From Rhodoblastus sp963736175 (GTDB lineage Bacteria; Pseudomonadota; Alphaproteobacteria; Rhizobiales; Beijerinckiaceae), in NCBI GenBank assembly GCA_963736175.1, contig CAVTNU010000031.1, positions 1-64,000 on the forward strand: a DNA stretch of 64,000 bases, in the 5' to 3' direction. The position numbers and the translations under genes are program-made. The notes below the pieces were generated by a model. It did not search any database and was not told the origin of the DNA. It was given only the letters and a program-made list of their open reading frames with translations. This document shows positions 42,671 to 51,574 of the stretch, in pieces. Within the stretch, counting starts at the first letter, position 1, and each line of letters begins with the position of its first letter.

Positions 42671-44652
42671 CAGCGCACCCCGCCAACCAGATAATAGGTG
42701 ATGATCGCGGCAACGCCGATCAGCATCGCAAAGGCGTAATTATAGATGTATCCGGTCTGCAGCCGGACCGTCCAGCTCGTGCCGTCGAGCACGCGTGCCG
42801 CCACGCCGTCCGGTCCGTACCGGTCGATGATCGCTCCGTCGCCTTCCTTCCAGAAAAGCCGGCCAAGCCAGAAGGCCGGACGCACGAACAGGAAGTCGTA
42901 AAGCTCGTCGAAATACCACTTGTTGAGCAGGAACTGATAAAGCGGCTGGAAGCGCTGCGCCAAGCGCACAGGCGTCTGTGGCGAGAACACGTACATATAG
43001 GCCGACACGATGAAACCGCCGAGCATCATCAGGAACGGCGCCATGCCGACCCATTCGGGCGTTTCATGCTCGGCCGAGAAAACCACCGAATTGCGCCAGA
43101 ATCCTTCAGCCTCGTGGCCGACGAAATAGTCCTTGAAGGCGAGGCCGGCCATCAGTGCGCCGATCGACAGAACGATCAGCGGAATGGTCATGGAGCGCGG
43201 CGATTCATGCGGATCGAGAGCGTGGGCGTGGCTATCGTGCGCGTGGTCGTCATGAGCATGATCGCTCGACGCGTGCACGTCGTGGCCGGCTTGCGCCCAA
43301 CGCGGCGCGCCGAAGAAGGTCATGAACACCAGACGCCAGGAATAAAACGAAGTCAGGCCAGCGGCGATCACCGTCAAGGCGAAGGCGTAGGATCCCGCGT
43401 TCGAATGCTCGCCGGCTGTATAGGCGGCCTCGATAATGGCGTCCTTGGAGAAGAAGCCGGCCGTCAGCGGGAAGCCGGTCAGCGCCAGCGTGCCGAGCGT
43501 CATCGCCCAGAAGGTCAGCGGAATTTTCTTCGCCAGCCCGCCCATGTTGCGCATGTCCTGCTCGTGATGCATGGCGTGGATCACGGAGCCGGCGCCCAGG
43601 AACAGCAGCGCTTTGAAGAAAGCGTGGGTGAACAGATGGAATATGCCGAGCGAATAACCGCCGACGCCCAGGCCGACGAACATATAGCCGAGCTGCGAAC
43701 AGGTCGAATAGGCGATGACGCGCTTGATGTCGTTCTGCACCAGACCGACGGTCGCGGCGAAGAACGCCGTGGTCGCGCCGACAATTGTCACCACCATCGA
43801 GGCGTCCGGCGCGAGCGCGAACAACGGCGACAGGCGCGCCACCATGAAGACGCCGGCCGTCACCATCGTCGCGGCGTGGATCAGCGCGGAAACCGGTGTG
43901 GGACCTTCCATCGCGTCCGGCAGCCAGGTGTGCAGCAGGAACTGCGCCGACTTGCCCATCGCGCCCATGAACAGCAACAGACAGGTGATGGTCAAAGCGT
44001 CCCAGCGCCCGCCGAACACGTAGATCGTCTTGTTCGCGAGGCCGGGCGCGGCGGCGAAAATCTGGTCGAAGTTGACCGAGCCGGTCAACACGAAGATCAG
44101 GAAAATGCCGAGGGCAAAGCCGAAATCGCCGACGCGATTGACGACGAAAGCCTTGATCGCCGCCGCATTGGCGGAGGGCTTCTCATACCAGAAGCCGATC
44201 AGCAGATAGGACGCGAGGCCGACGCCTTCCCAACCGAAGAACATCTGCACCAGATTATCCGCCGTCACCAGCATCAGCATGGCGAACGTGAACAGCGAGA
44301 GATAGGCGAAGAAACGCGGGCGCGAGGGATCTTCGTGCATATAGCCGATGGAATAGAGGTGCACGAGGCTGGAGACGGTCGTTACCACAACCAGCATCAC
44401 CGCGGTCAGGGTGTCGACGCGCAAGGCCCAATCGACCTTGAGCGAACCCGACGTCAGCCAGTTGGCGACGACCGGCGCGCTGACCGGCTCGTGATTGAAG
44501 CCGATGGCGATGAAGACGACCCAGGACAGAAAAGCCGAGACGAACAGCAGCGAGGTCGTCACGATCTCCGAGGGCCGCGCGCCCAGGCGTTGGCCGAACA
44601 GACCGGCGATAAGAAAGCCCAGAAGCGGGAGGAAGACGATAGCGCTATACAT
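42670..44652 (-). CDS. nuoL: NADH-quinone oxidoreductase subunit L
   Basis: A 660-residue proton-pumping subunit with the lateral amphipathic helix at the C-terminus. Visible: FFGWEGVGLASYLLIGFW, AMGKSAQFLLHTWLPDAMEG (cut) and STCSQLGYMF. A hydrophilic loop at residues 457-482 has nine histidines in 26 residues (HDVHASSDHAHDDHAHDSH...), a feature seen in other alphaproteobacterial NuoL proteins and possibly metal binding. The nuoM start overlaps the end. Confidence 0.95.
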   Translation of the reverse strand: MYSAIVFLPLLGFLIAGLFGQRLGARPSEIVTTSLLFVSAFLSWVVFIAIGFNHEPVSAPVVANWLTSGSLKVDWALRVDTLTAVMLVVVTTVSSLVHLYSIGYMHEDPSRPRFFAYLSLFTFAMLMLVTADNLVQMFFGWEGVGLASYLLIGFWYEKPSANAAAIKAFVVNRVGDFGFALGIFLIFVLTGSVNFDQIFAAAPGLANKTIYVFGGRWDALTITCLLLFMGAMGKSAQFLLHTWLPDAMEGPTPVSALIHAATMVTAGVFMVARLSPLFALAPDASMVVTIVGATTAFFAATVGLVQNDIKRVIAYSTCSQLGYMFVGLGVGGYSLGIFHLFTHAFFKALLFLGAGSVIHAMHHEQDMRNMGGLAKKIPLTFWAMTLGTLALTGFPLTAGFFSKDAIIEAAYTAGEHSNAGSYAFALTVIAAGLTSFYSWRLVFMTFFGAPRWAQAGHDVHASSDHAHDDHAHDSHAHALDPHESPRSMTIPLIVLSIGALMAGLAFKDYFVGHEAEGFWRNSVVFSAEHETPEWVGMAPFLMMLGGFIVSAYMYVFSPQTPVRLAQRFQPLYQFLLNKWYFDELYDFLFVRPAFWLGRLFWKEGDGAIIDRYGPDGVAARVLDGTSWTVRLQTGYIYNYAFAMLIGVAAIITYYLVGGVR

Positions 44653-44658
44653 CGAACT

Positions 44659-44967
44659 TCAGCCCTTCATCATGTTGATGTCTTCGACCGCGATCGAGCC
44701 GCGATTGCGGTAGTAGGTGACGAGAATGGCCAAACCGATCGCCGCCTCCGCCGCTGCGACGGTGAGGATGAAGAGCGCGAACACTTGGCCGGTGAGATCG
44801 CCGAGAAAGGCCGAAAAGGCCACCAAGTTGATGTTGACCGACAAAAGGATCAACTCCACCGACATCAAAATGATGATGATGTTCTTGCGGTTGAGGATAA
44901 TGCCGGCGACGCCGAGCGTGAACAGCAGAGCGGCGACGATGAGGTAATGTTCAAGGCCGATGACCAT
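44659..44967 (-). CDS. nuoK: NADH-quinone oxidoreductase subunit K
   Basis: A 102-residue membrane subunit with three helices. The conserved Glu residues lie in VELILLSVNINLVAF and AAAEAAIGLAILV, part of the E-channel. The order J-K-L is standard. It begins 9 bases after nuoJ and ends 6 bases before nuoL. Confidence 0.95.
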   Translation of the reverse strand: MVIGLEHYLIVAALLFTLGVAGIILNRKNIIIILMSVELILLSVNINLVAFSAFLGDLTGQVFALFILTVAAAEAAIGLAILVTYYRNRGSIAVEDINMMKG

Positions 44968-44976
44968 GGTTGATCC

Positions 44977-45579
44977 TCACACACCCGCCCGCGAGGGCGC
45001 TTTCTTGAGTTCGATGGCGCCGGCCCTGGTGCGCGCGTTTTGCTGGGCGATGTTCTGACGGCGCACATTGGGCTTGTGATGCAGGGTCAGCACGATGGCG
45101 CCGATCATCGCCGTCAGCAGCACCAGACCCGCCGCCTGGAATAGATAGGCGTATTGAGTGTAGAGCACCCGGCCCAAAGCTTCGGTATTGGTCATGTTCG
45201 CCGGCGTCGGCGTCATCGAGATGGCGTGCGGCGCGACGCTCCAGGAGCCGACGACGAAGATCAGTTCAACGGCGACGATGGCGCCGACAAGCGCGCCGAT
45301 CGGCAGATATTGCAGAAAGCCCTGCTTCAGCTCGGTGAAATCGACGTCCAGCATCATCACAACGAACAGGAACAGCACGGCCACCGCGCCGACATAGACG
45401 ACAACCAGGATCATCGCCAGGAATTCCGCGCCCGCCAGCAGAAAAAGCCCGGAGGCGTTGACGAAGGCGAGAATCAGAAACAGCACGGAATGAACCGGAT
45501 TCCTGGCCGCGATCACCATGACCGCCGAGGCGATCATGACGATCGAAAACAGATAGAAGAAGACCGCGGCTACATTCAT
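44977..45579 (-). CDS. nuoJ: NADH-quinone oxidoreductase subunit J
   Basis: A 200-residue membrane subunit with five helices (start VAAVFFYLFSIVMIASAVMV; VYVGAVAVLFLFVVMML holds the conserved pi-bulge region). It is separated from nuoI by 119 bases that contain GC-rich dyads but no gene; that is the widest gap inside the nuo operon. Confidence 0.94.
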   Translation of the reverse strand: MNVAAVFFYLFSIVMIASAVMVIAARNPVHSVLFLILAFVNASGLFLLAGAEFLAMILVVVYVGAVAVLFLFVVMMLDVDFTELKQGFLQYLPIGALVGAIVAVELIFVVGSWSVAPHAISMTPTPANMTNTEALGRVLYTQYAYLFQAAGLVLLTAMIGAIVLTLHHKPNVRRQNIAQQNARTRAGAIELKKAPSRAGV

Positions 45580-45698
45580 GGCTCACCTACCAAACCCGCG
45601 CGTGGCGCGGGCCTCTGCGTCTAGTTCCTGGCTTTCCCTCAACCGATGAGGTCGGCCGTTGATCAGGCTCCTCCGCGCGACGACGCCGCGCGGCGAAT

Positions 45699-46187
45699 TC
45701 AGCGATAAGGCGCGTCCGCCGCGATGTTGCGGGCGATTTCCCGCTCCCAACGCGCGCCGTTGTCGAGCAGTCTTTGCTTGTCGAAGAATAATTCCTCGCG
45801 CGTCTCCACGGCGAATTCGGCGTTCGGCCCCTCGACGATGGCGTCGACCGGACAGGCCTCCTGACAGAATCCGCAATAAATGCACTTAGTCATGTCGATG
45901 TCGTAGCGCGTCGTGCGGCGGGTGCCGTCATTGCGTCGCGGTCCCGCTTCGATGGTGATCGCCTGCGCAGGGCAGATCGCCTCGCACAGTTTGCAGGCGA
46001 TGCACCGCTCCTCGCCGTTGGGATAACGGCGCAGCGCATGTTCGCCGCGATAGCGCGGCGACTGCGGATTTTTCTCATGCGGGTAGTTCAGGGTCGCCTT
46101 CGGCGCGAAGAAATACCTCATCGCCAGAAAAAAGGCGCTGACGAATTCCTTGAGGAAAACGGCCTTGATGGACTGAGCGATTTGCAT
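45699..46187 (-). CDS. nuoI: NADH-quinone oxidoreductase subunit I, two [4Fe-4S] clusters
   Basis: A 162-residue peripheral-arm subunit carrying clusters N6a and N6b. The cysteines lie in CIACKLCEAICPAQA and CIYCGFCQEACPVDA. The length is typical for alphaproteobacteria. It joins the peripheral arm to the membrane arm. Start ATG 46187, 11 bases after nuoH. Confidence 0.95.
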   Translation of the reverse strand: MQIAQSIKAVFLKEFVSAFFLAMRYFFAPKATLNYPHEKNPQSPRYRGEHALRRYPNGEERCIACKLCEAICPAQAITIEAGPRRNDGTRRTTRYDIDMTKCIYCGFCQEACPVDAIVEGPNAEFAVETREELFFDKQRLLDNGARWEREIARNIAADAPYR

Positions 46188-46198
46188 GGCTTATCCTC

Positions 46199-47218
46199 TC
46201 AATGCGCCGCGCCGCCGGCGAGGCCTGTAAATTGCAGGACCCCCGCGACAACGACCACCGAAACCAGCGAAATCGGCAAGAATACTTTCCAACCCAGACG
46301 CATCAACTGATCGTAGCGATAGCGCGGAACGAAAGCTTTCACCATCGAGAACATGAACACGACCGACCAGGCTTTCAAAAGGAACCAAATCACGCCGGGC
46401 ACATAGGTGAAGGGCGCGAAGGGCAGCGGGGAAAGCCACCCGCCGAGGAACAGGATCGCCGTCAACGACGACATCGTCAGCACCGCGATCAACTCCGACA
46501 GGAATTGCAGCAGAAACAGCGAGGACGAATATTCGACCGAAAAGCCGGCGACGAGTTCGGATTCGGCTTCCGCCAGATCGAAGGGCGGCCGGTTCGTCTC
46601 GGCGAGGGCCGAGATGAAGAAAATCACGAACATCGGAAACAAGGGCAGCCAGTACCAGCCGAGAAGGCCGAATCTGGTGTCCTGCGCCCGCACGATTTCC
46701 GTCAGATTCAGTGAGCCGGCGCACAGCAGCACGGTGACGATGACGAAGCCGATCGAAACTTCGTAGGACACCATTTGCGCCGCCGCGCGCAAGGCCGACA
46801 GGAAGGGATATTTCGAGTTGGACGCCCAGCCGGCCATGATGACGCCATAGACGCCGAGCGAGGAAATGGCGAAAATATAAAGGACGCCGACGTTGAGATC
46901 GGCGACCGCCCAGCCGTCGGAGGCCGGAATCACCGCCCATGCCGCCATCGCCAGCAAGGCCTGGACAAAGGGCGCGAGCACGAACACGCCCTTGTTGGCG
47001 CCAGCCGGAATCACAGGCTCTTTCAGGATGAATTTCAGGAAGTCGGCGAAGGGCTGCAACACGCCCCACGGACCGACGACGTTGGGGCCGCGCCGCAAAT
47101 GCACCGCGCCCCAGATTTTGCGTTCGGCGTAGATCAGCACCGCCGTCGAGATCAGAACCGCGACCAACAGGCCGAGCGCCTTGGCGGTCATGATGAGGAG
47201 GGAGAGAAAAAGTTCCAT
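46199..47218 (-). CDS. nuoH: NADH-quinone oxidoreductase subunit H
   Basis: A 339-residue, eight-helix subunit that shapes the quinone-binding channel. Signatures are IYAERKIWGAVHLRRGPNVVGPWG (cut) near residue 25 and ETNRPPFDLAEAESELVAG near residue 215. The ATG at 47218 is chosen because upstream codons overlap nuoG and lack similarity. It is 13 bases after nuoG. Confidence 0.95.
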   Translation of the reverse strand: MELFLSLLIMTAKALGLLVAVLISTAVLIYAERKIWGAVHLRRGPNVVGPWGVLQPFADFLKFILKEPVIPAGANKGVFVLAPFVQALLAMAAWAVIPASDGWAVADLNVGVLYIFAISSLGVYGVIMAGWASNSKYPFLSALRAAAQMVSYEVSIGFVIVTVLLCAGSLNLTEIVRAQDTRFGLLGWYWLPLFPMFVIFFISALAETNRPPFDLAEAESELVAGFSVEYSSSLFLLQFLSELIAVLTMSSLTAILFLGGWLSPLPFAPFTYVPGVIWFLLKAWSVVFMFSMVKAFVPRYRYDQLMRLGWKVFLPISLVSVVVVAGVLQFTGLAGGAAH

Positions 47219-47231
47219 TTGCTTCAATCCC

Positions 47232-49313
47232 TCATTCGGCCGCCTGGGCGACGGGACGCCCAGAAGCGCGCTCGCGCGCCAGCGCCGAACATTCGGCCAT
47301 GACCGCGGAGGCGCGCGCAATCGCATTGGTGAGGTAAAAATCGCCCACCGTCGAGACGAAAGCCGAGCCGTCCGTTTTGCCGGCCGAAGCGGCGAGGCCG
47401 GCAAGCCCGCTGGCGTCGCCCGGCGCAATCGCGTCGAGCGCGGCGAAATGCGGGAACGCCGCGTAGAGGGCGCTGCGCAATTGAGCCAGCGAATCGAACG
47501 GCAGACGCTGGCCGACAGCGTCGGAAAGCGCGCGGAGAACAGCCCAATCCTCGCGGGCGTCGCCCGGTGGGAAGGCGGCGCGTTCGCCCATCTGGACCCG
47601 CCCTTCGGTGTTGACGTAGGTTCCTGATTTCTCGGTATAGGCGGCGCCAGGCAAAATCACATCGGCGCGATGGGCGCCGCGGTCGCCGTGCGAGCCGATA
47701 TAGACGGCGAAAGCGCCCGGTTCGACGGCGATTTCGTCGGCGCCGAGGAGGAAGATCAGATCGAGCGCGCCGGCTTTGGCCTGCGCCTGCGCGTCGAGAC
47801 CGCCCTGCCCCGGAACGAAACCAAGATCGAGCGCGCCAACGCGCGCGGCCGAGGTATGCAGCACGCTCAAGCCCGTCCACTCGCCCTTGGGCGCGCCAAG
47901 CTTGGCGGCGAGCGCCAGGACGGCGGCGCCGTCTTCGCGCGCCAACGCGCCCTGTCCGACCAGAATCAGAGGCCGCTCGGCCTTGGCCAGAACTTCGCCG
48001 AATCCTTTGCCAGCGGCGATTTCCGCCAAAACGTCGGACCCCGCGCCGAGATAATCATAGTCATAGGTCAGATCGGCCGGCTCGCCGATCACACCGACCG
48101 GAAAGGCGCCATTGCGCCAGCGCCGGCGGATGCGCGCGTTGAGCACGGGCGCTTCCCTGCGCGGGTTCGAGCCGACGATCAACAGCGCGTCGGCCTGATC
48201 GATCCCCTCAATCGCGGCGTTGAAGATATAGGAGGCGCGCCCGAGCGCCGGATCGAGCCTGGCGCCGTCCTGGCGGGCGTCGAGATTCTTCACGCCAAGC
48301 TTCTCGGCCAGCGATTTGGCGGCGAAAAGCTCTTCAACCGAACACAGATCGCCGGCGATGAAGCCGATCTTCCCGGGGGCCGTCGCCTTCACCCTGGCGG
48401 CGACGGCGGCGAATGCCTCGGCCCAGCTCGCCGGCCGCAATTTGTCGTCGTCACGCAGATAGGGGCGATCGAGACGCTGCGTTTTCAAGCCGTCGACGAT
48501 CTGGCGCGTCTTGTCGGAAATCCATTCCTCGTTCACCGCCTCGTTGAGCCGCGGCAGAATGCGCATGACTTCACGCCCGCGCGTATCGATGCGGATGGCC
48601 GAGCCAAGCGCGTCCATCACGTCGATCGACGGCGTTTTGTTGTATTCCCACGGCCGGGCGCGGAAATTTTGCGGCTTGGGCAAGAGCGCGCCAACCGGGC
48701 AAAGGTCGGTGACGTTGCCCTGCAGTTCAGACGTCATGGCGCTCTGAAGATAGGTGGTGATCTCCATATCCTCGCCGCGGCCGATCGCGCCCATGTCGGA
48801 CGTGCCGGCCACTTCGGCGGTGAAGCGGACGCAGCGCGTGCAATGGATGCAGCGCGTCATTTCGGTCTTCACCAGCGGCCCGATATATTTGTTCTCGACC
48901 GCGCGCTTGCTCTCGCCGTAGCGCGAGGAATCGACGCCGAAGGCCATAGCCTGATCCTGCAGGTCGCATTCCCCGCCCTGATCGCAGATCGGACAGTCGA
49001 GCGGATGGTTGATGAGCAGGAACTCCATCACGCCTTCGCGCGCCTTTTTCACCATCGGCGAATTGGTGAACATCACCGGCGGCTCGCCGTTGGGGCCAGG
49101 CCGCAGATCCTTCACCGACATGGCGCAGGACGCCGTCGGCTTGGGCGGACCGCCCTTCACTTCGATCAGGCACATGCGGCAATTGCCCGCGACCGACAGA
49201 CGCTCGTGAAAGCAAAAGCGCGGAATTTCCTTGCCCGCCGCTTCGCACGCCTGGAGCAACGTGTACTCCGGCGGAACGTCTGCCTCGACGCCATCGACGA
49301 TGATCTTGGTCAT
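47232..49313 (-). CDS. nuoG: NADH-quinone oxidoreductase subunit G
   Basis: A 693-residue subunit with an N-terminal [2Fe-2S] domain (FCFHERLSVAGNCRMCLIE), a His-Cys [4Fe-4S] site (CPICDQGGECDLQDQA), a further cluster with CIHCTRCVRFTAEV and a distal cysteine in DLCPVGALL, and a C-terminal molybdopterin-oxidoreductase-like domain that has lost its cofactor role. The length fits the alphaproteobacterial form. Confidence 0.95.
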   Translation of the reverse strand: MTKIIVDGVEADVPPEYTLLQACEAAGKEIPRFCFHERLSVAGNCRMCLIEVKGGPPKPTASCAMSVKDLRPGPNGEPPVMFTNSPMVKKAREGVMEFLLINHPLDCPICDQGGECDLQDQAMAFGVDSSRYGESKRAVENKYIGPLVKTEMTRCIHCTRCVRFTAEVAGTSDMGAIGRGEDMEITTYLQSAMTSELQGNVTDLCPVGALLPKPQNFRARPWEYNKTPSIDVMDALGSAIRIDTRGREVMRILPRLNEAVNEEWISDKTRQIVDGLKTQRLDRPYLRDDDKLRPASWAEAFAAVAARVKATAPGKIGFIAGDLCSVEELFAAKSLAEKLGVKNLDARQDGARLDPALGRASYIFNAAIEGIDQADALLIVGSNPRREAPVLNARIRRRWRNGAFPVGVIGEPADLTYDYDYLGAGSDVLAEIAAGKGFGEVLAKAERPLILVGQGALAREDGAAVLALAAKLGAPKGEWTGLSVLHTSAARVGALDLGFVPGQGGLDAQAQAKAGALDLIFLLGADEIAVEPGAFAVYIGSHGDRGAHRADVILPGAAYTEKSGTYVNTEGRVQMGERAAFPPGDAREDWAVLRALSDAVGQRLPFDSLAQLRSALYAAFPHFAALDAIAPGDASGLAGLAASAGKTDGSAFVSTVGDFYLTNAIARASAVMAECSALARERASGRPVAQAAE

Positions 49314-49405
49314 CTATGCTCGTCTTTCGCCTGTTGGCGACGCCGAAACTGCCGGCGCCGTCCGAAATTCAAACCTCGCTTCGCCGCTTCCGGCGAAACG
49401 AAAAC

Positions 49406-50707
49406 TCATTCCGCCGCCGTTTTCACCGCATCGGAATGCGGATTGGCGGCGTATTGATCGATGCGCTTTTCGATCTCGCCACGGAAATGCGCGATCAGGC
49501 CCTGAACCGGCCATGCGGCCGCGTCGCCAAGCGCGCAAATCGTATGGCCTTCGATCTGTTTCGAGACATCCAGCAGCATGTCGATCTCGCGCTTTTGCGC
49601 GCGCCCCTCGACCATGCGCTGCATCACCCGGTACATCCAGCCCGTGCCCTCGCGACAAGGCGTGCACTGACCGCAGCTCTCGTGCTTGTAGAAATGCGAC
49701 AGGCGGGCGATGGCGCGGATGATATCGGTCGACTTGTCCATGACGATGACCGCCGCCGTGCCGAGGCCGGAGCGCAACTTGCCAAGCGAGTCGAAGTCCA
49801 TCGGGCAATCGATGATCTGGTCCGCCGGCACGCAGCGCACCGACGAGCCGCCGGGGATCACCGCCAGCAGATTGTCCCAGCCGCCGCGTACGCCGCCGCA
49901 ATGCCTGTCGATCAGCTCACGGAACGGGATCGACATCGCCTCTTCGATATTGCACGGCTTGTTGACGTGGCCGGAAATACAGAAAAGCTTCGTGCCCGCG
50001 TTGTTCTTGGCGCCGAAGCCGACGAACCATGCGGCGCCGCGCCGCAGAATGGTCGGGGCGACGGCGATGGATTCGACGTTGTTGACCGTCGTCGGGCTGC
50101 CATAAAGGCCCATGTTGGCCGGGAACGGCGGCTTCAGCCGCGGCATGCCCTTCTTGCCCTCAAGCAATTCCAGCAGCGCCGTCTCTTCGCCGCAGATATA
50201 GGCGCCGGCGCCGTGATGGACATAAAGCTCGAAGGGATAGCCGTGGACGTTGTTCTGACCGATAAGATTGGCCTCATAAGCCTGATCGACCGCGGCCTGC
50301 AGCCGTTCGCGCTCGAAAATATATTCGCCGCGCAAATAGATATAGGCCGCGCTGGCGCCCATCGCGAAAGACGCGACAAGGCAGCCCTCGATCAGCAGAT
50401 GCGGATCGTTGCGCAGGATCTCGCGGTCCTTGCAGGTGCCCGGCTCCGACTCGTCGGCGTTGACGACGAGATAGGACGGGCGCGCCGGATCCGGCTTGGG
50501 CATGAACGACCATTTCAAGCCGGTGGGGAAACCCGCCCCGCCGCGCCCGCGCAGGCCGGACACTTTCATCTCGTTGATGATCCAGTCCCTGCCCTTTTCG
50601 ATCAGGCCCTTGGTGTTGTCCCATGCGCCGCGCTTTTTCGCGCCTTCGAGACCCCAGTCGCCGAACCCGTAGAGGTTCTGGAAGATGCGATCCTTGTCCT
50701 CAAGCAT
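49406..50707 (-). CDS. nuoF: NADH-quinone oxidoreductase subunit F
   Basis: A 433-residue NADH-oxidising subunit with FMN and cluster N3. GLRGRGGAGFPTG and GAGAYICGEETALLELLEG form the FMN/NADH site; ESCGQCTPCREGTGW plus CALGDAAAWP hold the cluster cysteines. The ATG at 50707 follows GAGGG; a TTG two codons earlier is less likely. 92 bases separate it from nuoG. Confidence 0.95.
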   Translation of the reverse strand: MLEDKDRIFQNLYGFGDWGLEGAKKRGAWDNTKGLIEKGRDWIINEMKVSGLRGRGGAGFPTGLKWSFMPKPDPARPSYLVVNADESEPGTCKDREILRNDPHLLIEGCLVASFAMGASAAYIYLRGEYIFERERLQAAVDQAYEANLIGQNNVHGYPFELYVHHGAGAYICGEETALLELLEGKKGMPRLKPPFPANMGLYGSPTTVNNVESIAVAPTILRRGAAWFVGFGAKNNAGTKLFCISGHVNKPCNIEEAMSIPFRELIDRHCGGVRGGWDNLLAVIPGGSSVRCVPADQIIDCPMDFDSLGKLRSGLGTAAVIVMDKSTDIIRAIARLSHFYKHESCGQCTPCREGTGWMYRVMQRMVEGRAQKREIDMLLDVSKQIEGHTICALGDAAAWPVQGLIAHFRGEIEKRIDQYAANPHSDAVKTAAE

Positions 50708-50717
50708 CCTCAATCCC

Positions 50718-51365
50718 TCACTTGCCGGTCTGAGGAACGGATAGCGGCCCGCTGACCCCGTCCGCGCCGTATAATGACTTCAGGGCGGTCAACCCGCCCT
50801 CAGGCTCGGATGTGACCCGCCCGGTCTGCGAGCCTTTCTTCACCGGCCGGCCCGCGGCGAGATCGTCGAGCAGCTTGGCGAAGTTCGCCGCCGTCAGGTC
50901 CTCGTAATAATCGTCGTTGATCTGCACCATCGGCGCATTGCAGCACGCGCCCAGACATTCGACCTCAAGCCAGGAAAACAAACCGTCTTCGGTCACATGG
51001 CGCTGCGGGCCGATGCGCGTTTCGCAGACTTTGATGATTTCGTCGGCGCCGCGCAATTGGCAGGGCGTGGTGCCGCAAAGCTGGATGAAATATTTGCCGA
51101 CCGGCGCCAGATTGAACATCGTGTAGAAAGTGGCGATTTCCAGCACGCGGATATAGGGCATACCCAAGATGTCGGCGACCTTCTCGATGGCCTTTTGCGG
51201 CAGCCAGTAGTCATTCTGATTTTGCGCCTGCCACAACGCCGGAATTACAGCGGAGGCCTGACGCCCGGCCGGATATTTGGCGATCTGCTTGTCGAGCCAG
51301 GCGCGATTTTCCGGCGTGAACTCGAAGTTTGCCGGTTGATTTTCGGAAAGGCGGCGGACGCTCAT
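50718..51365 (-). CDS. nuoE: NADH-quinone oxidoreductase subunit E
   Basis: A 215-residue thioredoxin-like subunit with the [2Fe-2S] cluster N1a: C97, C102, C137 and C141. A C-terminal extension after residue 165 (GRPVKKGSQTGRVTSEPEGG...) makes it longer than the E. coli protein; this is usual in alphaproteobacteria. Its ATG overlaps the stop of the preceding 70-residue gene (ATGA). Confidence 0.95.
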   Translation of the reverse strand: MSVRRLSENQPANFEFTPENRAWLDKQIAKYPAGRQASAVIPALWQAQNQNDYWLPQKAIEKVADILGMPYIRVLEIATFYTMFNLAPVGKYFIQLCGTTPCQLRGADEIIKVCETRIGPQRHVTEDGLFSWLEVECLGACCNAPMVQINDDYYEDLTAANFAKLLDDLAAGRPVKKGSQTGRVTSEPEGGLTALKSLYGADGVSGPLSVPQTGK

Positions 51366-51574
51366 GATTGCTTGTTCCCGTTAGGCGCGCGCAAATCTTT
51401 GAAGACGATGAAGCCGGCCACCAAAACGGCGCCAATCAAAACGCCAACATCGCTGGCCGGCTGAATCAGGGGCTGATCTTCCGACCAGCGCATCAGGCCA
51501 AGCACCAGAATGGCGGAGGTGAAGCCTGAAATCAGGAAATGCGCGTTCTTGCGCAAAGATTGACCCAGCGTCAC
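51362..51574 (-). CDS. Two-helix membrane protein inserted between nuoD and nuoE (70 residues)
   Basis: Starting at GTG 51574, the frame encodes 70 residues with two membrane helices (about 12-29 and 43-60) and a charged C-terminus (FKDLRAPNGNKQS). The GTG overlaps the nuoD TGA (GTGA) and its own TGA overlaps the nuoE ATG (ATGA); GGAGGTGG lies at proper distance. The tight double coupling shows that it is a real gene of the operon. It is not one of the 14 core subunits. I do not recognise its family; an accessory or assembly factor is one possibility. Confidence 0.75.
   Translation of the reverse strand: MTLGQSLRKNAHFLISGFTSAILVLGLMRWSEDQPLIQPASDVGVLIGAVLVAGFIVFKDLRAPNGNKQS

Noticed and set aside
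43066..44973. 635-codon plus-strand frame opposite nuoL and nuoK
   Set aside because: Antisense of well-conserved membrane subunits; composition is charged and repetitive, with no domain.
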